Shown here one piece after another: positions 1 to 8,722 of a stretch of 64,000 nt of DNA; the first letter of the stretch is position 1; every line of letters begins with the position of its first letter. The translations under genes and the position numbers were made by a program. The stretch covers positions 26,166 to 90,165 of the forward strand of contig PMFA01000017.1 in NCBI GenBank assembly GCA_003155915.1. The letters run 5' to 3'. Below the pieces are notes generated by a model, which saw only the letters and a program-made list of their open reading frames with translations, did not search any database and had not been told where the DNA came from. This DNA comes from Acidimicrobiaceae bacterium (GTDB lineage Bacteria; Actinomycetota; Acidimicrobiia; Acidimicrobiales; RAAP-2).

Positions 1-196
1 AGACAGAGGCAACTGCTTATCGGACCTTGATTTACCCAGGGTGCTAGCAGCGACGTCGGAGACGCGAAAATATGTCTTCATGAACCAAGTCGAACTTGGT
101 GCGAAACGTATGACCGGCAACGAAGTTCTCTAACAATGCGGCTCGGTCAAATTCTGGAATGGCCATACCATTAATATGACGTAGCGCTGTGCTTCA

Positions 197-604
197 ATGA
201 CTTACGTGAACTTGGTGGCGATCATTGGGGCGGGCGTCTCCGTCGCTGGTGGATTGGTTGCAGTGATTTCGACCATCGCAGGTTGGAACTTTAGATTGTC
301 GCGAGTTAAACAGGAAGCGGAACTTCTTTCGCTACTACCGGAATCGAGCCAATTCAAATCTGCTCTTTCCGAACGAGTCGATCGTTTGACAGAAAAGTAT
401 CTCACCAGTGCGAACAAGCAGCGCTTCATACCTCAAGAGCTTGTTGCTGCAATTGTGATGTTCCTCGCGGCGATTTTTAACATTGCGATCGCGTCCTCCG
501 TATCAGGATTGGACTGGTGCTGGGGGTTTGCGGGTGCCTTCGGGACGTTAGGAACGGTGACACTCTTCCATTCCATATTTTCAGACTCTAGATGTACGAT
601 TTAA
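197..604 (+). CDS. Small hypothetical membrane protein
   Basis: I do not recognise the family. The 135-residue product has a hydrophobic segment at about residues 5-29, a charged, probably helical middle (about 33-75) and two further hydrophobic stretches at about 82-101 and 107-127, so it should be a membrane protein with three spans and a cytoplasmic or extracytoplasmic helical linker. It stands alone upstream of a gene on the other strand, and bases 1-196 before it show no clear gene. The ATG start has no strong ribosome binding site, so the exact N-terminus is uncertain. The reverse-strand reading frame over the same bases is shorter and lacks any recognisable feature. Confidence 0.5.
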   Translation: MTYVNLVAIIGAGVSVAGGLVAVISTIAGWNFRLSRVKQEAELLSLLPESSQFKSALSERVDRLTEKYLTSANKQRFIPQELVAAIVMFLAAIFNIAIASSVSGLDWCWGFAGAFGTLGTVTLFHSIFSDSRCTI

Positions 605-634
605 GTGGGCGCAATGGCCTGCGACGACCTCTAA

Positions 635-2674
635 TCACCACAACTTGGACAGATGTCCTTCGACGACTCTTGATCCATGGATGACGACGGTCAATTGCGA
701 CATTGGGATTTGCTGGCTGGTGACGGCGGTGGGAACTTCAACGAGAGTCGAGCGCACTGATTCACTTAAGAAGCGCGATGGCTGGGCCCAAGAGTGATCA
801 TCACGAACTCGGTTATGGTGGTAACGGAGCGGTACGTAAACCGCGAGGTTCCTGCGTGCGCGCGTGATCGCGACGTAGAAGAGACGACGTTCTTCCTCGA
901 GCCCTTCGGGCGAACCCAGCGACATGTCCGAAGGAAAGTTGCCGTCGGCGGCGTGAATGACATGAACCGCGTCGAACTCGAGACCCTTCGCTGAATGGAC
1001 CGTCGAGAGTACCAGCCAGTCCTCATCGATCATCGGAGGGCCAGCGAGATTCCCGGTGGACACCGGCGGCTCCAGCGCCTGCTCGGCCGCCACATCGCTT
1101 AGTCGTAACGTCCCCGCGCACGCCAGCACGAGCGCGCCGAGATCTTCGAGCCGTACCACGGCGTCCTCATACGAAGATGTAATGAGCGGCACGATAGCTC
1201 GACGAATCCGCTCCGCATGCACCTCCACCGGCTCCAACTCCTTCTCGCACATGGCGTCGGCGAGATCACGCCACATTTCTCGGACTTCGCTCGGCAACTC
1301 TTCGTCGACGATCGACCATCGTCGCCCGACCTCGCCGTGGGACAGGGGGAGATTCCCGTCCACGTCTCGGAGGGCGTTGATAGCCCGTCTCGCCTTGGCC
1401 GGGCCCACTCCGGGCATGAGTTGTAGAAGTCGGAACCACGCCACCTCATCACGAGGATTGTCAGCGAGTCGAAATGCCGCGAGCAGGTCCTTCACGTGCG
1501 CCGCTTCGAGGTAGCGCAGACCTCCGTACTTGACGAAGGGGATCCGTCGCCGAGCGAGTTCAATCTCGAGGTCGCCGCTGTGGTGCGCCGCTCGAAACAA
1601 CACCGCCTGTTTCTGCAGGGGAGTGCCTTGTTCGTAGAATTCAAGAACGCGGTTGGCGACGGATTCTGACTGGTCGCGTTCGTCAGCGCAGTGGACGAGC
1701 AACGGCTGGCTCGCGCCGGTGATCGGTACCACTTCGCGAAGGACTGAGGAGAATCCCTCGGGTGCGTCGGCGGCGATGGCGTTAGCCACCCCAAGGATCA
1801 CGCCCGACGAGCGGTAGTTGACGTCCAGGGTGATCGTGGTGAGATCATTGAAGTAGTCCTCGGCATCGAGCAAGAACCTCGCCGTCGCGCCACGAAAACC
1901 ATAGATGGCCTGCGCGTCATCGCCGACAATGGTCAGGCGAGGATCAATTCGGCGCAGTCCGACGAGCACGTCCAATTGCAGGAGGTTCACGTCCTGGAAC
2001 TCGTCGACCAGGATGTGGTCGTAGGCTGCGCCGAGCTCTTCGCCCAAGGCGTCATCCTGGGCGGCTACGCGCCAGTACAAGAGCAGGTCGTCGAAATCCA
2101 GCAGTCCGAGTGAGCGCTTTCGGGCCACGAAGGCCGTGAAGATTGAGGCGACTTCGTCAAGGCTCTCGGCGCACCACGGCGTGGTCTCGCGCATGACGTC
2201 GGCGAGTCGCATTCCCGTGTTCACCGTTCGCGAATACAGTGCGGCGAGGGTCGCCTTCTTCGGCAGTCGTCGCTCTTTGCTCAGTATTCCCATTTCGCCG
2301 CGAACCAAGTCCATCAGGTCAGCGGCGTCGCCGCGGTCCAGCACACCGAATCCTTCAGGTAGACCCACGGCAGCGTGGTGGCGACGAAGCGTGTGGTGGG
2401 CGACGGAGTGAAAGGTCCCACCAGAGACCCTGCGTCCTTGGTCGGCGCCGCGAAGGGTGCGCACACGGCTCACTATCTCGCGCGCGGAGCGACGGGTGAA
2501 GGTGAGGAGCAATATTCGCTCCGGTGTGACGCCGCGCTCGAGAAGAACGCCGACTCGGGCCGTCAGCGTCGTCGTCTTGCCGGTTCCGGGTCCCGCGATG
2601 ACGCGGAGCGGTCCGTCTCCAAAATTGGCGGCCTCACGCTGACGTTCATTGAGTTCTTGTCGGGAGGCGAACAT
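635..2674 (-). CDS. UvrD/PcrA-like ATP-dependent DNA helicase (SF1A)
   Basis: A 3'-5' DNA helicase of superfamily 1A, expected to work in the cytoplasm in repair or restart of replication. The 679-residue protein carries the family's motifs in order: a Q-motif-like LNERQREA near the N-terminus, Walker A GPGTGKTTT at about residues 28-36, the DEFQD Walker B box near residue 225, motif III GDDAQAIYGFRGA near 252-264, and the C-terminal VAITRARRNL motif VI near 616-625. All key ATPase residues are visible, so it should be active. It is somewhat shorter than typical UvrD/PcrA. The neighbour downstream (leftwards) is convergent and the upstream exporter gene ends about 100 bases away, so it may be a separate transcript. 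Which paralogue (UvrD1, UvrD2, AdnAB-related) cannot be told from the sequence alone. Confidence 0.9.
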   Translation of the reverse strand: MFASRQELNERQREAANFGDGPLRVIAGPGTGKTTTLTARVGVLLERGVTPERILLLTFTRRSAREIVSRVRTLRGADQGRRVSGGTFHSVAHHTLRRHHAAVGLPEGFGVLDRGDAADLMDLVRGEMGILSKERRLPKKATLAALYSRTVNTGMRLADVMRETTPWCAESLDEVASIFTAFVARKRSLGLLDFDDLLLYWRVAAQDDALGEELGAAYDHILVDEFQDVNLLQLDVLVGLRRIDPRLTIVGDDAQAIYGFRGATARFLLDAEDYFNDLTTITLDVNYRSSGVILGVANAIAADAPEGFSSVLREVVPITGASQPLLVHCADERDQSESVANRVLEFYEQGTPLQKQAVLFRAAHHSGDLEIELARRRIPFVKYGGLRYLEAAHVKDLLAAFRLADNPRDEVAWFRLLQLMPGVGPAKARRAINALRDVDGNLPLSHGEVGRRWSIVDEELPSEVREMWRDLADAMCEKELEPVEVHAERIRRAIVPLITSSYEDAVVRLEDLGALVLACAGTLRLSDVAAEQALEPPVSTGNLAGPPMIDEDWLVLSTVHSAKGLEFDAVHVIHAADGNFPSDMSLGSPEGLEEERRLFYVAITRARRNLAVYVPLRYHHNRVRDDHSWAQPSRFLSESVRSTLVEVPTAVTSQQIPMSQLTVVIHGSRVVEGHLSKLW

Positions 2675-2772
2675 ATACGCGACGCTATTTTCGGGGTGTT
2701 ACACCGTCGGCGGCGAAGGTAACTGCGGTTGTTGCTGTTTCACGTCTCACTGGCGCCAGTGTCGTGAGTCAA

Positions 2773-4338
2773 TCAAGCTCGCTCAGTAGTCACTGGTGCC
2801 GGTTCGGGCGCGGGCGCCGACCTGGTTGCGGAGTGAAAGTCCTTGGACCGGACGAGGCATGCGGCGGCGACTGCACCGAGCGCGACGAGGACCGCGCCGA
2901 TGACGAAGATCGTGCGCAGCCCCGAAACGAAGGCGACGCGGGCCGCGTCGGCGATCTTTGGTTGGCCGTGAGCGGCCGCCTTGATGCCCGCCGAGGAGAT
3001 AATCCGGCCGAGCGCGCCGGCGCGCGCGCCGACACTCGCCGACATCGAAGCCGTGATTCGTTGCTGGAACACGGCGCCGAGCGCCGCAACCCCCGTCGCC
3101 AGGCCGCCGATGCGAAACGTGTTGCTGAGACCCGACGCCATGCCGCTGCGTTCAGGCGGGACGACGCCGAGACCGACGCGCGCGATGGCGGGATTGGCAA
3201 TGCCGATGCCCAAGCCGGAGAGCAGCATCCCCGGGATGAGGACCGTCCAGCCAGAGTTGGGCCCCACCGCGAGCAACGCAGCGATGCCAGCAGCAGATAT
3301 GGCGATGCCGCCACCGAGCACGGCGCCAGGCGGAAGTGTGCTGATAGGCGAGCGGAAGATGAATGGTACGGCGAAGGTGAGGATCGTCATCGGCAAGAGG
3401 CGCAGCCCGCCGCCGAGCGGAGAGTAACCGAGGTCGTTCTGCAGATACAAAGTGAGATACGGCATCAGTGCGAACATTCCGCCGCCGACGGCGAAGGTGC
3501 CGAGCGAGACGCCGCTGAAGCTGGGTTTGCGAAAGAGCGAGAGGTCGAACATTGGCCGGTTCTGGTGGAGTTCGATGAAGACGAAGGCGACAAAGGCCGA
3601 CACGGAACCGCAGAACATCGCGACTATTGGCCCGCTCGACCACCCGAGCGAGTTACCCCGGATGAGGCCGAGCTCCAGCAGGAACATCCCCGCAGAGAAA
3701 CTGACGAGGCCGAAGCCGTCGAGGCGAGTCGCGCCGGGGTCCTTCTGGTTGCGCATCTTTGTCGAGGAGAGCCAGATCGCCACGGCGCCAATAGGCACGT
3801 TGACGATGAAGATCCAGCGCCAGCCGATGCCGCTCGTCAGCAACCCGCCGACGAGCGGTCCGATCGCGACCGCGCCGCCCACGGTGGCGCCCCACGCCGC
3901 GATCGCCTTGCCACGCGCCGGACCCTGGAAATCCTGGGCGATGAGGGCGAGACCGGTCGCGAACATCGCTGCGCCGCCGACGCCTTGAAGGGCGCGCGAC
4001 CAGATGAGCATGGAGATCGATTGGGCGAGACCGCAGAGCAGTGAGGACGCCGTGAACACCGCGAGCCCGGCGATGAAGACATGCTTTCGTCCGAAGCGGT
4101 CGGAGATCGAACCCCAGGTGAGGATGAGCGCAGCCAGGCTGAGCGCGTACGCGTCGATGACCCATTGCAGGTCGGTGAATGAGGCGCCGAGGTGGCGTTG
4201 AATCGTCGGCAGCGCGACCTGCACGATGGTCACGTCCACGAGCAGCATGAAGGTGCCCGCGCAGACCGCGATCAGCGTCCACCGGTTGCGCGAGGCGCTC
4301 GTAGGGGGCGGGACAATGGGACTGTCAGTAGCGCTCAT
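2773..4338 (-). CDS. MFS drug exporter, DHA2 (EmrB/QacA) type, 14 TM
   Basis: Proton-driven efflux protein of the inner membrane. The 521-residue length and roughly 14 hydrophobic segments fit the DHA2 branch of the major facilitator superfamily. The first helix carries the family-typical DVTIVQVALPTIQ pattern (about residues 35-47), followed by the loop 2-3 motif with SDRFGRKH near residue 83 and the antiporter motif C region (GPLVGGLL) near 160. A GAGG ribosome binding site lies 8 bases before the ATG. No regulator lies beside it, and the substrate cannot be predicted. A long open frame on the opposite strand (426 codons) is a codon-bias shadow. Confidence 0.88.
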   Translation of the reverse strand: MSATDSPIVPPPTSASRNRWTLIAVCAGTFMLLVDVTIVQVALPTIQRHLGASFTDLQWVIDAYALSLAALILTWGSISDRFGRKHVFIAGLAVFTASSLLCGLAQSISMLIWSRALQGVGGAAMFATGLALIAQDFQGPARGKAIAAWGATVGGAVAIGPLVGGLLTSGIGWRWIFIVNVPIGAVAIWLSSTKMRNQKDPGATRLDGFGLVSFSAGMFLLELGLIRGNSLGWSSGPIVAMFCGSVSAFVAFVFIELHQNRPMFDLSLFRKPSFSGVSLGTFAVGGGMFALMPYLTLYLQNDLGYSPLGGGLRLLPMTILTFAVPFIFRSPISTLPPGAVLGGGIAISAAGIAALLAVGPNSGWTVLIPGMLLSGLGIGIANPAIARVGLGVVPPERSGMASGLSNTFRIGGLATGVAALGAVFQQRITASMSASVGARAGALGRIISSAGIKAAAHGQPKIADAARVAFVSGLRTIFVIGAVLVALGAVAAACLVRSKDFHSATRSAPAPEPAPVTTERA

Positions 4339-4466
4339 CGGGGGTGCCTCTCAGCCTCAATAGTTGAAAGCAACAAGTCAGAGGTACACGATAGGAGTTG
4401 CGGTCTCAAATGATTCAGTGAGCAACTGCGCACGGTTTTCGGCGGGATTTTGGCGTCGGCAAAGGA

Positions 4467-6392
4467 TCAAAGCGGGGCCGGGCGGCCCAGGTGAAATCCT
4501 TGGGCGTAGTCGACATCGAATTCCTTCAACATGGCGAGAACATCGCCGTCCTCAACCCCTTCGGCGACCGTGAGGCATCCGAAACCCTGGGCGAGGTTCA
4601 CGATGGCTTTGACGACATGCTGGTTCTCGGGGCTATTGACGAGTCCGCGAACGAATTCGATATCGATCTTGAGGTACGTCACCCGGAGTTTCTTCAAATG
4701 GGTAAACGTTCCAAAGCCCGTTCCAAAATCGTCCAGGGCGACGCTGCAACCAAGTTCTGCGACTCCCTCAGCGAAGGAGCGTCCCTTTTCTATGTCGCGC
4801 ATCAAAGCCGTTTCGGTGATTTCGAAGACGAGGTTGGTGGGGTCGGCGCCCGTCTCGCTGATCTCGCGCTCTATGAACGTCGATAGATCGTTGGTCACCA
4901 CTGATTCGGCCGAAAGATTTATGCCGACGTGGCGACCTTGTGCGGCGATCTGGATACCACGCTTGATCACCCATCGGTCAAGTTCCGCGATCAAGCCGTA
5001 TTTCTCGGCCACGCCCAAGAAATTGACCGGTTCGATGATCTCGCCGTTGCGGCCCACCATACGAATCAGGAGCTCCTCGCTGGCCCGGCCTCCCTTGAGA
5101 GGAACGATGGGTTGGGAATAGAGAACGAAGCGGTCTTCATCCAACGCCTCTCGAATCCGCCCCACCCAGGTCAGGGCGGCAAGTTCGCGCGAGATGCGAC
5201 GTCGTTCCGATCGCTCGTCGGTGATGTCCCGGAAGACGGCGACCCCGCCCTCGACCGTCGTGCCGCTCAGTAAGGGTGATGCGGACACCGCGACAGCAAT
5301 GCACGTTCCGTCCTTGCACATAAAATCCGCGTCGGTGAGCCGGATTGATGCGCCCTCGCTTCGCACCCGTAGCAGTTCGATAGCGCCTTCGTCGGTCGTT
5401 TCGCCCAGGGCGTTTCGCGGGATCAGTACTGTACTTAGTTCCACGCCGAGTAGTTCTTCCTCTGTCCAGCCCAGCATCTTGGTGGCCGCGTCGTTCATCG
5501 ACGACAACCGACCCTCGACGTCCACGGAAATGAGTCCCTCCGCCATATTCTTCATGACGTTGCTGCGGAATTCCTTGGCGTGGTGACTTTCGGTGATGTC
5601 AATCACGACGACGCCGATCCCAATCACTTCATCTTCCAAGTGAACGGGATAGTAACTCGCCAGCCAATGGTGTAGACGACCGGAATCGCTTGTGAGCTCG
5701 TACGACACCTCAACGTTGAGTACGGCCTCGTCGTGATCGAGAACGTGACGATAGTACTGTTCCACCTGGGTCCAGATGACGGGCACGACCTCTTTGATCG
5801 TCCGGCCAACTGCCGATTTGACGTTCGTACCATCGAATCGGGCCAGAGCATCATTCACGTGAACGTAGCGACAGTCCCGGTCGAAGAAGCCAAAGCCTAT
5901 CGGGGAGGACGCGTGAAGTGTCTCGAGGGTACTCACCGTTTCGTTGGCTCGCCGGTGGGCTTCACGAACGTCTTCAATCTGCAGGTTAGAGAAAGTCAGG
6001 TCACGTTCGATGACTGAAACTCCGAGCACCTCGCCGGTGTCACTGAGCACCGGTGCCGTCGTGATTGATACGTAGACGGTGGTGCCGTTCTTGCGAATTC
6101 TCCGAGTGTGAAATTCACGAATGCTCTCGCCAGTCTGCACGCGCGCGAGTAATTCGGCGAGTTCCCACTTTCGATCGGGCGCGAAGAGAATCGCCACATC
6201 GCGTCCTAGCATTTCCGCGGCCCGGTAGCCGTAGAGCAGTTCAGCCGCTTCGTTCCAGAAGGTGATGATGCCACTGGTTGTGGTGCCGAGTATGGCGTCG
6301 TTTGATGTGCTCACGATGGCGGCCAAGAACTGTTCGGCGCCCAGGGCGTCCAAGGTCAGCGACGCCGTGGCGACTGCGCTTCGCTTCGTCAT
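4467..6392 (-). CDS. PAS-PAS-PAS-EAL cyclic-di-GMP phosphodiesterase
   Basis: Predicted sensor enzyme that breaks down cyclic di-GMP. Three PAS-type domains (about residues 18-135, 150-272 and 278-395) precede one EAL domain (about 405-640). There is no GGDEF domain and no transmembrane segment, so it should be a cytoplasmic sensor. The EAL domain keeps the residues needed for hydrolysis: the Glu of the signature (here EELLIR rather than EALLR), Asn in INLS, Glu in FEITET, the DDFGTG aspartates, Lys in LKID, Glu in AEGVE and Gln in YAQGF, so activity is likely. I chose the ATG at 6390-6392 because it overlaps the stop of a short upstream reading frame as ATGA; a GTG two codons earlier is possible. 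The PAS ligands cannot be inferred. Confidence 0.88.
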   Translation of the reverse strand: MTKRSAVATASLTLDALGAEQFLAAIVSTSNDAILGTTTSGIITFWNEAAELLYGYRAAEMLGRDVAILFAPDRKWELAELLARVQTGESIREFHTRRIRKNGTTVYVSITTAPVLSDTGEVLGVSVIERDLTFSNLQIEDVREAHRRANETVSTLETLHASSPIGFGFFDRDCRYVHVNDALARFDGTNVKSAVGRTIKEVVPVIWTQVEQYYRHVLDHDEAVLNVEVSYELTSDSGRLHHWLASYYPVHLEDEVIGIGVVVIDITESHHAKEFRSNVMKNMAEGLISVDVEGRLSSMNDAATKMLGWTEEELLGVELSTVLIPRNALGETTDEGAIELLRVRSEGASIRLTDADFMCKDGTCIAVAVSASPLLSGTTVEGGVAVFRDITDERSERRRISRELAALTWVGRIREALDEDRFVLYSQPIVPLKGGRASEELLIRMVGRNGEIIEPVNFLGVAEKYGLIAELDRWVIKRGIQIAAQGRHVGINLSAESVVTNDLSTFIEREISETGADPTNLVFEITETALMRDIEKGRSFAEGVAELGCSVALDDFGTGFGTFTHLKKLRVTYLKIDIEFVRGLVNSPENQHVVKAIVNLAQGFGCLTVAEGVEDGDVLAMLKEFDVDYAQGFHLGRPAPL

Positions 6393-6565
6393 TCGCACGG
6401 TGACCCTGACGGCGAGCGACGATGCCGCAACGTGCGTTCGGCCCGTTGGCCAAGGCGACCGTCGAAGTGAAGGGCGTGGTTTTGGTGGGCGACACTGAGC
6501 GGGTCAACAGGAGTATCGCGAACATCGTGGAAGTCAATCGAGGAACACAACGTCTTCTTCGTCAT
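6389..6565 (-). CDS. Possible 58-residue leader ORF coupled to the EAL gene
   Basis: A 58-codon reading frame begins with ATG at 6565, seven bases after a run of five G on the minus strand (6573-6577) that would make a strong ribosome binding site, and its TGA overlaps the ATG of the PAS-EAL gene (ATGA). The EAL start itself has no visible ribosome binding site, so translation could be coupled. The predicted peptide (MTKKTLCSS at its N-terminus) has no domain, signal or membrane segment that I recognise and is rich in His and Arg, so it may be a regulatory upstream ORF rather than a functional protein. The translation was made by hand. Confidence 0.4.
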   Translation of the reverse strand: MTKKTLCSSIDFHDVRDTPVDPLSVAHQNHALHFDGRLGQRAERTLRHRRSPSGSPCE

Positions 6566-6580
6566 CGCAAAACCCCCTGC

Positions 6581-6595
6581 CTTCGACAGGATCGG
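6581..6595 (-). promoter_or_regulatory. 15-base motif before ribosome binding site, copy 1
   Basis: The minus-strand sequence CCGATCCTGTCGAAG ends just upstream of the G-rich ribosome binding site of the EAL transcript. The same 15 bases with one change (A for G) occur at 27831-27845, in the same place relative to the start of an unrelated secreted-protein gene. Such a match between two 5' leaders suggests a cis-acting RNA or DNA element, but two copies are weak evidence. Confidence 0.35.
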
Positions 6596-6639
6596 AGCCG
6601 AAGAAATGCATCAGTTTGTTGCATCGGACTCGAAATGTT

Positions 6640-6799
6640 CGAACCGGGTAACAATTCACATTATGCGAAATATATAACCGGATAATGTTTTCTGGTATAG
6701 ATTATTCCCATATTTGTAACAAGTATTAATGTTCCGTAGTCCAAAAGCACAGGTCAGGAGTGAGAAATCGATATCTCAAGCCCAACGTCCGATTTTCGG
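6640..6799. promoter_or_regulatory. AT-rich divergent promoter region
   Basis: Between the leftward EAL transcript and the rightward winged-helix gene lies the most AT-rich stretch of this part of the window (about 6650-6735), with several TATA-like hexamers on both strands, for example TATATAA near 6670 and TATAGAT near 6696. Its position between divergent genes makes it the likely promoter region for both. I cannot fix individual -10/-35 pairs. No further gene is visible here. Confidence 0.45.
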
Positions 6800-7075
6800 T
6801 TGCTGACGAATCATGGCAACACGCTTCTCTTGATTGCGCGAGATCCTCGAATACGTCTACGCGATATTGCCGTTGCCCTGGACATTACCGAACGGCGAGC
6901 CCAGCGAATCGTGGGTGACCTCGTGGTCGCCGGGTATCTCACCCGGGAGCGTGAGGGACGCAGAAATTTCTATCATGTCGCCACACATTTGCCGTTGAAG
7001 TTGCCGTTCCAAGAGGACATCGACCTTGGATCACTTCTGGCAATCTTGCCCCCAAAAGTACCGAGCGAGAATTAA
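6800..7075 (+). CDS. Winged helix-turn-helix transcriptional regulator (small, MarR-like)
   Basis: A 91-residue DNA-binding protein consisting of little more than one winged helix. Residues about 18-45 (RIRLRDIAVALDITERRAQRIVGDLVVAG) read as a helix-turn-helix, followed by the wing (YLTREREGRRNFYHV) near 46-60. No effector domain is present, so it may act as a simple dimeric repressor or sense through contacts I cannot see. The frame opens at a TGA at 6761; the best start is the TTG at 6800, although no good ribosome binding site is visible and the real start could be a rare codon slightly upstream. It is convergent with the aldolase gene and divergent from the EAL gene. Confidence 0.7.
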   Translation: MLTNHGNTLLLIARDPRIRLRDIAVALDITERRAQRIVGDLVVAGYLTREREGRRNFYHVATHLPLKLPFQEDIDLGSLLAILPPKVPSEN

Positions 7076-7088
7076 GGGAGCAAGCTCG

Positions 7089-7757
7089 CTAGGCGTGCGC
7101 CGTTCCATGTTGCTCGAAGAGCATGGCGCGCTGGAGGGCCGCCTCACGGAGTTCCTTTGGGATCTCGACGGAGCCGCCGAGACCGCTGGAGTTGAGTCCC
7201 GCTTGCGCGGCCTCTTCCACGATTCCGCCAATCTGGATCGCCAACTCGGGCGTTCGGTGGAATACCAGCACCCCGTGGTTCGCCAACAACACCGCCGGAA
7301 CTCCTGGAGTGATTGCGGCGCGAATGTTGGCCACCGCCTGCTCGGATCCCCGTGGACCGTAACTGGCCACCGGGACTCCGCTCGGCAAACCGAACATGGC
7401 CAAGGCCTCGACCCAACATCCGATTGGACGGTGGGCCACGGCGTAGGCGGTCGCGAAGGGCGAATGCGTGTGCAACACACAGCCAACGTCGGCGTGGTCC
7501 GCGTACATCGCCGTATGCATGGCCACGACGGCACCTTGGATGGGTGGCAGATCGCCCTCAAGTAGTACTCCGTCCAATCCAATACGGACCACGGCGGACG
7601 GTGCATGGTTTCGTAGCGAAGGGCCAGCGGTGAAGTACATCTCTTCGGCTCCTGGAACTCGCAAGCTCACGTTCCCGTGTCCGTTGGCGGAGATTGCCCC
7701 GCTGGCAACCACACGTTGAGCGACATCGATTAATTGGTCGACGAGGTCCTTATCCAT
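7089..7757 (-). CDS. Class II aldolase/adducin-family protein
   Basis: Zinc-dependent aldolase or epimerase of the L-fuculose-phosphate aldolase family, expected in the cytoplasm. The 222-residue product has the family's N-terminal glycine-rich loop (NGHGNVSLR), the metal ligands of the HTHSPFA motif (two His) in the middle, and the third His in NHGVLVF towards the C-terminus. I chose the ATG at 7757 because GGAGGTGTC directly precedes it; the frame is open for 19 more codons upstream without a comparable site. The substrate, a sugar phosphate or a related 2-keto compound, cannot be told, and no sugar kinase or isomerase lies beside it. It ends 13 bases from the convergent winged-helix gene. 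Confidence 0.85.
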   Translation of the reverse strand: MDKDLVDQLIDVAQRVVASGAISANGHGNVSLRVPGAEEMYFTAGPSLRNHAPSAVVRIGLDGVLLEGDLPPIQGAVVAMHTAMYADHADVGCVLHTHSPFATAYAVAHRPIGCWVEALAMFGLPSGVPVASYGPRGSEQAVANIRAAITPGVPAVLLANHGVLVFHRTPELAIQIGGIVEEAAQAGLNSSGLGGSVEIPKELREAALQRAMLFEQHGTAHA

Positions 7758-7954
7758 GACACCTCCGAGTCTTCGTTTCGGACAAGGTATCAAAGGAGCG
7801 CCACCTTCGTTCAACCGTTGAGGAACCCCATGGGGCGGGAGTGCCGATCAAAGAATGCCGAGAGCAGAGAGCTCGTCATCCCTATGGCTCAGTCGTCGCC
7901 GAGTTCATTGTCGACTGGTTTCACCGGGGCTCGGCGAGGTTCCCTCTCCTCAGT

Positions 7955-7983
7955 TTGACAGAGGTCGTTGTAGAGAATATAAC
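7955..7983 (+). promoter_or_regulatory. Near-consensus sigma-70 promoter, leaderless transcript
   Basis: TTGACA (7955-7960), a 17-base spacer and TATAAC (7978-7983) form an almost perfect housekeeping promoter. Transcription would start about seven bases after the -10 box, that is at 7990-7991, where the ATG of the SDR gene begins. No ribosome binding site lies between, so the SDR/MarR mRNA is probably leaderless, which is common in actinobacteria. Confidence 0.75.
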
Positions 7984-7990
7984 TATTATT

Positions 7991-8722
7991 ATGTCTATAA
8001 CTAATGCGCCCAACACGACCACGCCAGTGACTTCCACGAGACGGGTGCTCATCATCGGGGCTTCTCGTGGTCTCGGGTTGGCGCTGGCGGAAGAGTGGGC
8101 CCGTCATGGATGGCACGTCACCGCCACTCAGCGCAACTCGGACGCGGCGGGTCTTCGTGATCTCGCCGCTCGCTACCTCAAAATAATTGAAATCGAGACG
8201 GTCGACGTCACGGTGCCGACACAGATTGCAGCGTTACACGACCGCCTGGCTCCAGGGACGTTCGATCTACTGTTCGTCAACGCTGGCGTTGCCAACCAGC
8301 CCGCAACGACGGTGGGCGCCACCTCGACCGACGAGTTCGTCCGAGTGATGGTCACGAATGCCCTCGGACCGATGCGAGTCATCGAGGCACTCGATGACCT
8401 CGTGACGCCGTCAGGGACCATCGCGGTGATGTCCTCGGGTCAGGGCAGCGTGGCCAACAACGAGGGAGGCGGCCACGAGGTTTACCGCGGCAGCAAGGCC
8501 GCACTGAACACCTTCATGCGCAGTTACGCGGCACGTCACCGCGACGAACAACGAAACTTTGTCCTGATGGCCCCGGGCTGGGTGAAGACCGACCTCGGCG
8601 GCCCCGATGCTCGGCTCAGCATCGAAGACAGCATCCCCAACGTGGTCACGACGCTCGACGCACTCCAGCACAAGCCCGGACTTCACTACGTTGACTATCT
8701 CGGACGGACGGTCCCATGGTGA
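7991..8722 (+). CDS. Short-chain dehydrogenase/reductase (SDR)
   Basis: NAD(P)-dependent oxidoreductase with a Rossmann fold, 243 residues, cytoplasmic. The coenzyme motif GASRGLG is near the N-terminus (about residues 23-29), followed by the NAG motif, the catalytic Ser in MSSGQGS and the YxxxK pair in YRGSK, so the active site is complete. Substrate unknown. The ATG at 7991 is preferred over an open extension of 50 codons because a strong promoter sits directly in front of it. It is followed by a MarR-type gene whose ATG lies inside the end of this gene (7-base overlap), so the two are translated together and the regulator may control the pair. Confidence 0.88.
   Translation: MSITNAPNTTTPVTSTRRVLIIGASRGLGLALAEEWARHGWHVTATQRNSDAAGLRDLAARYLKIIEIETVDVTVPTQIAALHDRLAPGTFDLLFVNAGVANQPATTVGATSTDEFVRVMVTNALGPMRVIEALDDLVTPSGTIAVMSSGQGSVANNEGGGHEVYRGSKAALNTFMRSYAARHRDEQRNFVLMAPGWVKTDLGGPDARLSIEDSIPNVVTTLDALQHKPGLHYVDYLGRTVPW

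Noticed and set aside
2764-4044. 426-codon open frame opposite the first exporter
   Set aside because: It is a high-GC shadow: very rich in Arg, Asp and Ala, with no domain and lying fully under a clear exporter gene.
6566-6720. Cyclic-di-GMP riboswitch in the leader of the EAL gene
   Set aside because: The leader lacks the conserved GEMM-type elements when read by eye; only a short shared motif and AT-rich promoter region are visible.
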